From Spirochaetaceae bacterium (GTDB lineage Bacteria; Spirochaetota; Spirochaetia; Treponematales; Breznakiellaceae), in contig JAITHF010000159.1 in NCBI GenBank assembly GCA_031280115.1, positions 1 through 5,055 on the forward strand: a stretch of DNA of 5,055 nucleotides. Direction: 5' to 3'. Positions 1 to 5,055 of this stretch are shown piece after piece. A program made the position numbers and the translations under genes. Position 1 is the first letter of the stretch. Every line of letters begins with the position of its first letter. The notes beneath the pieces are model-generated. The model was given only the letters and a program-made list of their open reading frames with translations, made no database searches and had not been told where the DNA came from.

Positions 1-30
1 AGCGCAGCGCTCATAATCAAAAAACATATG

Positions 31-156
31 CCCGCGCCGCAGGAGCATATTCCCGCGCCGCAGGGGCATATTCCCGCGCCGCAGGGGCATATTCCCGCGC
101 CGCAGGGGCATATTCCCGCGCCGCAGGGGCATATTCCCGCGCCGCAGGAGCATATT
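31..156. repeat. 21-bp tandem repeat, six copies
   Basis: Six head-to-tail 21-bp units without gaps start at 31, 52, 73, 94, 115 and 136, followed by a 7-base partial copy at 157-163. Each unit is a GC block CCCGCGCCGCAGG, one variable base, then GCATATT. The variable base is A in the first and last units (positions 44 and 149) and G in the four central ones, which are otherwise identical. That pattern, with uniform central copies and divergent edges, fits expansion by slippage or unequal crossing-over. The array places a short AT-rich patch (CATATT) every 21 bp, about two helical turns, so all patches face the same side of the DNA. There are no spacers, so it is not a CRISPR array. Its role is unknown; copy-number variation between strains is likely. 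Confidence 0.95.
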
Positions 157-160
157 CCCG

Positions 161-286
161 CGGCATGGTTTTTTACGGCGCTTTCGCGCATTTTTAAGAG
201 AATTTGGGGGCTTTTTTTACCTGCGCTTCATGTTTTGCGGCTCATAGCGCAAACGACGGCTGCTGAAACAGCCGGAGGCTGCCCCC
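161..286. repeat. Degenerate hairpin-ended module, copy 1
   Basis: This is the longest of three related segments. It shares ordered landmarks with copy 2: CGGCAT (161), CGCTTT-N-GCGCAT followed by a TT-AAG-AA stretch (about 179-202), CCTGCGC-Y-TCA (about 220-230), and finally CAGCC-GGA-GGCTG followed by a C run (269-286). Compared with copy 2 it carries extra T-rich and G-rich filler. An alternative stem is possible, because GGCTG at 258-262 can also pair with CAGCC at 269-273. No reading frame is supported. The copies look like decayed members of a noncoding repeat family, but no transposase or clean terminal inverted repeats are seen. Confidence 0.5.
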
Positions 287-329
287 AAACCCCCAACCAA
301 AGGCTTCGTGCTTTGCGCCGCTCACGCCT

Positions 330-413
330 GCGGCATCCGCTTTGGCGCATCTTCAAGGAAACCCTGCGCCTCACATCCGGCCTGCCGTAAACAGCCTTCG
401 GCTGCCCCGCAGG
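330..413. repeat. Degenerate hairpin-ended module, copy 2
   Basis: This copy repeats the landmarks of copy 1 in the same order: GCGGCAT, CGCTTT-N-GCGCAT, a TTCAAGGAA stretch, CCTGCGCCTCA, then CGTAAA and the hairpin CAGCC-TTC-GGCTG at 392-404. An outer stem CCTGC (381-385) with GCAGG (409-413) encloses the inner hairpin and would give a two-tier structure if transcribed. The downstream sequence is not T-rich, so I do not call it an intrinsic terminator. Just upstream, CTTCGTGCTTTGCG (304-317) echoes CTTCATGTTTTGCG (226-239) near the end of copy 1. Confidence 0.5.
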
Positions 414-428
414 GTGTGACTAAAATTG

Positions 429-472
429 CAAACCCTCTCACCGCAGGAAGCACGTAAAACAGCCTTAGGCTG
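429..472. repeat. Degenerate hairpin-ended module, partial copy 3
   Basis: A shorter relative of copy 2. AACCCT, a C/A-rich stretch, and GTAAAACAGCCTTAGGCTG line up with AACCCT and GTAAACAGCCTTCGGCTG there. The hairpin CAGCC-TTA-GGCTG lies at 460-472 and runs into a G run that ends at 477, immediately before the -35 box of the rpoZ promoter. The stem is the same 5 bp as in the other copies while the 3-base loop differs, which suggests the stem is the retained part. Confidence 0.5.
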
Positions 473-477
473 GGGGG

Positions 478-507
478 TTGCACTAGCGCGGCAGATTGGG
501 GTATAAT
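478..507 (+). promoter_or_regulatory. Sigma-70 type promoter for rpoZ-miaA
   Basis: The -35 box TTGCAC (478-483) and a consensus -10 box TATAAT (502-507) are separated by 18 bases. Initiation 6-9 bases after the -10 box would fall at about 513-516, which meets the rpoZ ATG at 516-518. The predicted mRNA is therefore leaderless or nearly so, and no Shine-Dalgarno sequence precedes the start. There is no TGn extended -10 element. This is the only strong promoter I see in the window, and its position upstream of the two close + strand genes suggests it drives both. Confidence 0.75.
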
Positions 508-515
508 CGGCTATT

Positions 516-707
516 ATGATATTTCCCTTGGAAGAACTTATAGAATACGATAAAAATATGTATGAGATTACCGCCGCCGCTTCCCGCCGGGCCTATCAGC
601 TTTCCATGCTTGACGACCCTGACATCGAAACGTTTGAAGACAAGGTGGTTTCCCTGGCAGCGCGCCAGTTATTTACCGATGAAGTCGAGTTTCGTATAGA
701 ACCGTAA
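516..707 (+). CDS. rpoZ: RNA polymerase omega subunit (short spirochaete type)
   Basis: Encodes 63 residues. Omega binds the beta' subunit and helps RNA polymerase assemble in the cytoplasm. The core fits the family: NMYEITAAASRRAYQL (residues 14-29) lines up with the conserved NRF-x-L-x-x-x-A-x-RRARQ segment, and KVVSLAARQLF (residues 43-53) with the second conserved helix (K-x-x-x-x-AL-x-E-I). It is shorter than the roughly 90 residues of the E. coli protein because the C-terminal tail is missing, as I recall for treponemes. The start at 516 is preferred since the MIFPLEELIEYD N-terminus resembles spirochaete relatives. There is no Shine-Dalgarno sequence, in line with a leaderless start 8 bases after the -10 box. 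A later ATG at 558 would cut into the conserved helix. miaA follows after 6 bases. The family assignment is from recognition by eye. Confidence 0.78.
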   Translation: MIFPLEELIEYDKNMYEITAAASRRAYQLSMLDDPDIETFEDKVVSLAARQLFTDEVEFRIEP

Positions 708-713
708 CGGGCC

Positions 714-1667
714 ATGCCGGAACCAATGCCGGCGCTGGTCTTCTTCGGTCCCACCGGATCAGGCAAAACCGCGCTTTTGGAACAGATCTTTGGGGAAAAT
801 CCCTCCTTCGCCGGCAGAGCAGAGATTGTGTCCGCTGATTCTATGCAGGTGTATCGCGGAATGGATATTGGAACCGCCAAGCCCGCGCCGGCGCTCCAAA
901 GGATTCTCCCCCACCACCTTATCGACATCCGCGCGCCTGACGAACCATTTAACGCAGGCGAGTTTGTGCGCCTTGCGGACCGGGCCTGCGTCATGATCGC
1001 GCGTAAGGGCGCGCTGCCCGTGGTCTCAGGGGGCGCGGGCTTTTATCTTAAACACTTTGTACAGGGATTGCCCCAAGCGCCGCCGTCGGACGGGGCAATC
1101 CGCCGGCGCCTCAAAGCGGAACTCGAAAGGCAGGGCATACCCTTTCTTATGGCCGAATTGCAGGCGCTTGACCCGGTAAGCGCCGGGCGCATCCATCCTA
1201 ACGACGTGTACCGGCTCCTGCGGGCGCTTGAAGTATGCCGGCTTACCGGCCGCCCCTTGAGTTCTTTTCCCTCTTTTTCAGGCGGATCCCGCCCTGCGTA
1301 CCGGTTTATTATTATCGGCCTTGAACGGGACAGGGCGGATCTGTACCAGCGCATTAACCGGCGGGCTGCGGCTATGTTAAGCGCGGGCCTTCAAGAAGAA
1401 GTCCGGCGCCTCTTTGACGCGGGGTATACCCCGTCGGATCCGGGGCTTCGCGCCATTGGGTATAAAGAGTTTTTTGAAGAGGCCGCCCCGGGGCGCTATG
1501 AACTTGTACCGGATACGGCCGCGGTTGAGGCGCTGGTCAGCCGGAACTGCCGGCGGTATGCCAAACGGCAGATTACCTGTTTTTCCGCGATTCCCGGGGC
1601 GTGTTGGATTTCCGCGTATGATAATCCGGCGCAGCGTATCCTGCGCGCCCTTGACGGCGTGTTATAA
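714..1667 (+). CDS. miaA: tRNA dimethylallyltransferase MiaA
   Basis: MiaA transfers a dimethylallyl group from DMAPP to N6 of A37 in tRNAs reading UNN codons, the step before MiaB methylthiolation. The 317-residue length is normal. Motifs in order: P-loop GPTGSGKT (12-19); SADSMQVYRGMDIGTAKP (40-57) with the catalytic-loop Asp42; HHLIDI (67-72); SGGAGFYLKHF (105-115); DVYRLLRALEV (164-174); RINRR (213-217); LRAIGYKEF (245-253); RRYAKRQIT (280-288). Two departures are notable. The family's GGT is GGA here (Ala108), at the position of E. coli Thr101, and the usual T-W-F/L-R after KRQ is TCFS (288-291). The start is uncertain between ATG 714 and ATG 726 (residue 5); neither has a good Shine-Dalgarno sequence, so translational coupling to rpoZ 6 bases upstream is likely. 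The 3' end overlaps the convergent protease gene by 6 bp. Confidence 0.96.
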   Translation: MPEPMPALVFFGPTGSGKTALLEQIFGENPSFAGRAEIVSADSMQVYRGMDIGTAKPAPALQRILPHHLIDIRAPDEPFNAGEFVRLADRACVMIARKGALPVVSGGAGFYLKHFVQGLPQAPPSDGAIRRRLKAELERQGIPFLMAELQALDPVSAGRIHPNDVYRLLRALEVCRLTGRPLSSFPSFSGGSRPAYRFIIIGLERDRADLYQRINRRAAAMLSAGLQEEVRRLFDAGYTPSDPGLRAIGYKEFFEEAAPGRYELVPDTAAVEALVSRNCRRYAKRQITCFSAIPGACWISAYDNPAQRILRALDGVL

Positions 1668-3467
1668 GGTGTCAGGCGAGGCGAGCATGGCCGGAAGTAT
1701 CATGGGGGTTTCCAAGTACCCCATGCTGCGTTTTTTTACCCGTATTTCCAAGAGGGCGTAGCCGTCTTTCTCAAAGATTTGAAAGTTCCGTATTGATACT
1801 GGATCCTGCGCCGAAAGCCCTGCCTCGTAAGCCGTGGACCCGCGTATTACTTTTTTTACGAGGTATGACGAGAAAAAAGAGCGCTCTTTCGAGGAGGCCA
1901 GGATAAGGCCGAAAAGCGGCGCGGCCATTCGCTCACGGCTGTCTTTTTTCGCCGCATCCGCAAGGGGCATATCAGGGCGGGGCATGGACATAAGCACCCG
2001 CCGCACCCCGTCAGAGGTTTCCAGCGCCACAAGCTCCCCGGGGCGGCTTGCAAACAAGATGTCCTGGAGCGCCGGCACCAGCGCTCCTTGCGGGGCGCTT
2101 ACTTCCGCGTTATTTATCCGCGTGATAAACGCGCCCTCTTTAACCTGCTGTTCCGACGCGGAAGTAAACGGCGCCACATAGATAATCTCCGCGCCTGAAC
2201 CGGTCTCGTTTACTGTCAGGCCGAGCCACGGCCGCACTGCCTTGCCGCCCTTTATCATGGCCGGAAGCGCCGCCGCGAGGCGCTCCGCGGGAACCGCGAA
2301 ATTAAGCCCCTGATACTGCTCGGCGCCGGCAAATACGATGCCTATTAAGCGCCCATCCCTGTCCACCACAGGCCCGCCTGAGTTGCCGTGGTTCACTGCC
2401 GCGTCTATCTGAATCACATCCCCGATCTGGAGAAAGCGCCGGCCCAGGGCGGAGACGATCCCCTGAGTTACGGTCTTTTCGAGACCTCCCGGAGAGCCTA
2501 TGGCATAGACCGTATCCCCCACCTGAGGAATAATCCGGTCCGCCACGGAGAACACATATTCGGCTTTGAGGTCTGCCTTAATGAGCGCCAGATCCATTGC
2601 CGTATCCCAGCCTATGACCTTGGCCGGAATACGGGGGCTGGAAGAATCCCCCATACGGACGTACATTTTGGAATACCCTTCGTAGGAGGTATCCACTTCG
2701 CTTGCGATAACATGATAATTGGTTATCAAGAGCCCGCCTGAATCCACGAAAAAAGCGGAACCCAGCACCCGGTCGGGCATTCCCTGCCCCCGCTCAATGC
2801 GTATGCCCCGGTCAACCAATACGGTGGCGACGCCTTTAATCATGTCTTTCGCGCTGTCGTTTCCCTGGGCGTACAATTTGAGTTCGTCAGGAACGGCGCC
2901 GCCCTGCCTCTCAGCGGCAGCGAAAAAGAATGCCGCGGTCCGCCGCTGCCCGACAATAACCGCCTGTTCGAGAAAGAGCAGGGCGTCCTCAAACGAAAGC
3001 GGGGATAACTTGTGCGCCCGCACTGCCGAAAGAAACGCGCCCAGAGTGTTTCCCTCAGACAATTTCTGTTTCGCGTCGGCAAGCACGAAGTCAGGCTCGT
3101 TCCCTGTATTTTCCACAGAGATTCCCACGCTGGAAAGGGATCGGGCAAGGGACGCCGCGTCGTCCCAGCGCCGCTCGTGTATCGCCTGGGCCTGGGCGGT
3201 TTTAAGATTGGCCGCCGCTTCTTCTTTAAGGTTTGACAGGCTTTCAGGCGCATAGCGGGCTTCGTAGATTCCGATAAGATGTATCGCTCGGATTGGATCT
3301 TCCCTGACATAGCGGCGTATATCTTCAAGGCGCAATTCGACTGTGGATTTGGGGGGAACAAGACGTTTTTCTTTTTCTTCTATTGATAAACATGATAAAC
3401 ATGATAAACAGGCAGTCAAGACCGCCGCCAGCGTTAGTGCCGGCAAAAACCATTTTTGACGCGCCAT
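1662..3467 (-). CDS. Lipoprotein-type HtrA/DegP-family (S1C) serine protease with N-terminal helical extension
   Basis: Encodes 601 residues. HtrA proteases degrade or refold damaged envelope proteins, with PDZ domains reading substrate C-termini. Residues 1-20 look like a lipoprotein signal (RQK, hydrophobic core, lipobox LTAC with Cys20), implying lipid anchoring in the periplasm or outer envelope. Residues about 40-210 are alpha-helical and TPR-like (for example WDDAASLARSLSS, GAFLSAVRAHKLSP), an unusual addition to HtrA. The trypsin-like domain spans about 213-405 with the triad His252 (TNYHVI), Asp292 (AMDLALIK) and Ser363 (GNSGGP), so it should be active. A PDZ domain follows at about 411-495 (WLGLTV...VKEGAFITRINNAEV), and a second, divergent PDZ-like segment at about 515-580 (GSTAYEAGLSAQDPV). 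The ATG at 3465-3467 has an AGGGGA ribosome site 9 bases upstream. It is probably co-transcribed with the gene 30 bases upstream. Family certain; substrates unknown. Confidence 0.93.
   Translation of the reverse strand: MARQKWFLPALTLAAVLTACLSCLSCLSIEEKEKRLVPPKSTVELRLEDIRRYVREDPIRAIHLIGIYEARYAPESLSNLKEEAAANLKTAQAQAIHERRWDDAASLARSLSSVGISVENTGNEPDFVLADAKQKLSEGNTLGAFLSAVRAHKLSPLSFEDALLFLEQAVIVGQRRTAAFFFAAAERQGGAVPDELKLYAQGNDSAKDMIKGVATVLVDRGIRIERGQGMPDRVLGSAFFVDSGGLLITNYHVIASEVDTSYEGYSKMYVRMGDSSSPRIPAKVIGWDTAMDLALIKADLKAEYVFSVADRIIPQVGDTVYAIGSPGGLEKTVTQGIVSALGRRFLQIGDVIQIDAAVNHGNSGGPVVDRDGRLIGIVFAGAEQYQGLNFAVPAERLAAALPAMIKGGKAVRPWLGLTVNETGSGAEIIYVAPFTSASEQQVKEGAFITRINNAEVSAPQGALVPALQDILFASRPGELVALETSDGVRRVLMSMPRPDMPLADAAKKDSRERMAAPLFGLILASSKERSFFSSYLVKKVIRGSTAYEAGLSAQDPVSIRNFQIFEKDGYALLEIRVKKRSMGYLETPMILPAMLASPDTL
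1701..1737 (+). terminator. Candidate intrinsic terminator for rpoZ-miaA, inside the convergent gene
   Basis: A perfect 7-bp stem CATGGGG (1701-1707) / CCCCATG (1719-1725) with an 11-base loop is followed, after CTGCG, by seven T (1731-1737). It begins 34 bases past the miaA stop and lies wholly within the 3' coding end of the - strand protease gene, where the T run encodes Lys-Lys-Arg. There is no intergenic space between the converging genes, so any terminator must sit inside a coding region. The 5-base gap between stem and T run is longer than ideal, which lowers confidence. Confidence 0.45.
3384..3410 (-). repeat. 9-bp tandem repeat (three copies) in the lipobox of the protease gene
   Basis: Three perfect copies of TGTTTATCA (read on the - strand) encode Cys-Leu-Ser three times, residues 20-28, starting exactly at the predicted lipidated Cys20. 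The repeat is in frame, so gain or loss of a unit changes the number of CLS triplets without a frameshift. The identical codons in all copies point to recent slippage rather than conserved protein sequence. Confidence 0.9.
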
Positions 3468-3476
3468 GCTTTGTAA

Positions 3477-3482
3477 TCCCCT
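3477..3482 (-). promoter_or_regulatory. Ribosome binding site of the HtrA-family gene
   Basis: AGGGGA on the - strand ends 9 bases before the ATG at 3465-3467 and sits in the 30-base gap after the stop of the upstream gene. It supports this ATG as the start. The gap has no room for a separate promoter with a normal leader, so the two - strand genes are probably one transcript. Confidence 0.6.
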
Positions 3483-3497
3483 GGGGTCTTAAATCTA

Positions 3498-5055
3498 TTA
3501 CTTGGTAACATACCTGATCTGATCGGAAAATTCCCGCGTTCCGTCCCTGTCCATATCCCAAAAACGCACCGCCGTATAGGAATTGAAATCGCCGGAGTCT
3601 TCGTTGTTATAAATATACCGCTCTTTGTATTCAAAAATACCGTTTTCATCCCAATCGCTTTCGGAAGATTCAATGATACTCATAACATTCATATCATCAT
3701 CAGCAGCGCCGGCGCTTTTTTTGCCTATGAGTTCCCGAAAATATCTCACCGTTTCAAGATAGCCGTTCCCGTCAAGGTCAATCCGCTGGGTAAGGGCTTT
3801 CCCCTGCTGGAAAATAGTTTCCGAAACCAGCCGCCCCCGCAAAAACTCCCGCGCTTTTTGGGGAACCCCCTGGGTAAGCTCAATCTGTTCAACCCCTCCC
3901 TTAAATTCCCTGCTCGGCCTCTCGATTATGCCCGCCGAAGACGCCAGAGCCTGCCGGGGTATTCCGGTTATAAGGGGGCTGCGTTCAGGATACAGCAATC
4001 CTCCGCTCTCCAGCCTCCTAAAATGGAGGGGGGAAAAAGAGAAATCAAAGGGCCTCGGCCTATAGACTACGCTGTTCAGTTTTGTTTCCAGCACCGCGGG
4101 ATACTGTTCCCATCGCAGGTCCGCAGTAATCCGGTCCTCAGAGGAAACCGGCGGATACGCGGCGGAACGGCGGGCTTTCAGGTTGTCAGCGTCCGGCGAA
4201 GACACGGACGCCATCCTCACCGGAACTCCGTTCTCAAAGAAAATCGTCCATTCAGGAAGCCCGTCCTGATCCTGATCGTACACGTAGCCGGTAAGAATTC
4301 CGTCTTTATAGGAGACGTTAATCTCCGCATAGCCGTCTTTATTCGGGTCTTCTGTTATGATACCGGAAAATCCTGCCAGCTTTTCTCTGAACCGATCCCG
4401 CTGGCCATCGTCCCGCAGAAGATTCCAGACCCTGAGAAGCAGATCTTTATCCAGCTTTTTTTCTCCATTCAAAGGGTTTCTAAAAAGCTCGTCAATCCCG
4501 TCGTTTCCATCAATAACCCCTAAATTGAGTGCCGCCGGAATAGAATCAGAATCAGGGAGGCCGGACATTTCGGCCCAATAAGAACGAAGCATACGGTGGG
4601 CTTCTGGTATGTCAGAGATAAACGGCGCGCCCAAATAGGCTAAGGATCTATCGGATTCGATTAAAAGGGGAAGCCGCCGCAAAGCCAAGGCCATAAGTTC
4701 CCCTTCTTCATGGTGAGCCGGAAGCCGGTCCGCCGCGTATTCACAGAAAATCCGAACCGGACGGGGATCCCGCGGATAGGCGCTCATAACCTCTGTAAGG
4801 AGTTTGGTAAAACCCGCCGGATCGTCAAGCCCTTTCAGAGCCAACAGGCTTAAACAAAAGGCGTCACTAGAAGGGCGGGGGCGAAGAACCGCGAGATCCG
4901 AAAGGGCCTCGGCATACCGGCCTATCCGCAGTAAAGCCTCCGCTTTCAAGAGCCGGCACGAATCAGCAGAATACCGGTTCCAGCGGTTTATTTCTAAAGC
5001 TTGTTGGGCGGCCTCAAGAACCGCGCCTTTTGGCAGGTTTTCATGGGAACGGGTT
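3498..5055 (-). CDS. TPR-like protein with five DxDxDG calcium-type loops, 5' end outside the window
   Basis: The frame is open to the right edge: 518 complete residues are visible and the start lies beyond 5055. A TTG at 4949 sits inside the continuous TPR-like stretch and has no ribosome site, so it is not the start. Counting from the first visible residue, about 5-110 are helical and TPR-like (AEALLRIGRYAEALSDL, about 38-54). Five loops then fit D-x-[DN]-x-[DN]-G-x-x-E, at about 236 (DPNKDGYAE), 260 (DQDQDGLPE), 426 (DLDGNGYLE), 467 (DWDENGIFE) and 500 (DMDRDGTRE), each followed by a beta-like stretch of aromatic residues. The spacing resembles FG-GAP/VCBS or EF-hand-like calcium loops. 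I do not recognise a named family. Location is probably extracytoplasmic, inferred from the loops and the downstream lipoprotein protease; the signal peptide region is not visible. An envelope scaffold or protease partner is possible but unproven. Confidence 0.85.
   Translation of the reverse strand, partial: TRSHENLPKGAVLEAAQQALEINRWNRYSADSCRLLKAEALLRIGRYAEALSDLAVLRPRPSSDAFCLSLLALKGLDDPAGFTKLLTEVMSAYPRDPRPVRIFCEYAADRLPAHHEEGELMALALRRLPLLIESDRSLAYLGAPFISDIPEAHRMLRSYWAEMSGLPDSDSIPAALNLGVIDGNDGIDELFRNPLNGEKKLDKDLLLRVWNLLRDDGQRDRFREKLAGFSGIITEDPNKDGYAEINVSYKDGILTGYVYDQDQDGLPEWTIFFENGVPVRMASVSSPDADNLKARRSAAYPPVSSEDRITADLRWEQYPAVLETKLNSVVYRPRPFDFSFSPLHFRRLESGGLLYPERSPLITGIPRQALASSAGIIERPSREFKGGVEQIELTQGVPQKAREFLRGRLVSETIFQQGKALTQRIDLDGNGYLETVRYFRELIGKKSAGAADDDMNVMSIIESSESDWDENGIFEYKERYIYNNEDSGDFNSYTAVRFWDMDRDGTREFSDQIRYVTK

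Larger units (their letters stand above)
1..515. other. Gene-free, repeat-rich intergenic region
   Basis: No convincing gene lies here. The only longish open frame (28-390, +) begins inside a 21-bp tandem array and would encode PAPQGHI heptads followed by an arginine-rich tail. It has no ribosome binding site, and because 21 is a multiple of 3 and the unit has no stop in any of its six frames, its openness is not evidence of coding. The region holds the tandem array (31-156), three degenerate hairpin-ended modules (about 161-472) and the rpoZ promoter (478-507). The gene to the left of the window is not visible, so I cannot say whether this is its 3' flank or its promoter region. Confidence 0.75.

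Noticed and set aside
31..163. CRISPR array
   Set aside because: Units are directly joined, with no spacers and no cas genes in the window.
28..390. Open frame of 120 codons with PAPQGHI heptads
   Set aside because: It begins inside a 21-bp tandem array that is stop-free in all six frames, has no ribosome binding site, and runs through degenerate noncoding modules; the arginine-rich tail resembles no protein domain.
381..413. Intrinsic terminator formed by the two-tier hairpin of module 2
   Set aside because: The sequence after the stem (GTGTGACTAAAATT) lacks a T run, so it is kept as repeat structure only.
596..994. Open frame on the - strand over rpoZ and miaA
   Set aside because: It is a shadow of two well-supported genes on the other strand and has no recognisable domain or ribosome site.
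1629..1646. Terminator for the - strand protease gene inside miaA (stem GCGCAG/CTGCGC, 6-base loop)
   Set aside because: The stem is good, but reading on the - strand it is followed by GGATTATCATA rather than a U run, so it is not convincing.
3858..4523. Long + strand open frame (221 codons) opposite the DxDxDG protein gene
   Set aside because: It is antisense to a frame with repeated, structured motifs and its translation shows no domain; treated as a shadow frame.
4947..4949. TTG as the start codon of the - strand repeat protein
   Set aside because: The frame remains open to the window edge with continuous TPR-like helical sequence upstream, and no ribosome binding site precedes the TTG; the real start lies outside.

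Overview
The window reads as chromosome from a GC-rich, host-associated spirochaete of the Treponema group. The basis is the spirochaete-type short RNA polymerase omega protein followed directly by miaA, and a lipoprotein-type HtrA protease. This assignment comes from recalled family resemblance, not a database search; a termite-gut-type treponeme would fit the base composition and the repeat-rich intergenic DNA.

Layout. Positions 1-515 hold no gene I can support. They contain six perfectly spaced 21-bp tandem repeats (31-156), then three degenerate copies of a module that each end in a small hairpin of the form CAGCC-NNN-GGCTG (about 161-472). A strong sigma-70 type promoter (478-507) follows and lies so close to the next start codon that the transcript should be leaderless or nearly so. 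On the + strand come rpoZ (516-707) and, 6 bases later, miaA (714-1667), very likely one transcript. On the - strand, converging on miaA, is a two-gene unit: a partial gene for a TPR-like protein with five DxDxDG calcium-type loops (3498 to beyond 5055), then, 30 bases downstream, a predicted lipoprotein HtrA/DegP-family serine protease (1662-3467). miaA and the protease gene end tail to tail, sharing the palindromic hexamer TTATAA so that each strand reads its own TAA stop.

Function. rpoZ and miaA are housekeeping genes: RNA polymerase assembly, and tRNA A37 isopentenylation. The - strand pair probably acts in the cell envelope: a lipid-anchored, PDZ-regulated protease with a helical N-terminal extension, beside a repeat protein that may bind calcium. 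Their functional link is inferred only from adjacency.

No clearly new system such as a defence island, CRISPR array or mobile element with a transposase is visible. The most interesting items are the 5' repeat region, the leaderless promoter, the in-frame 9-bp repeat that multiplies cysteines at the protease lipobox, the shared palindromic stop, and the DxDxDG protein.
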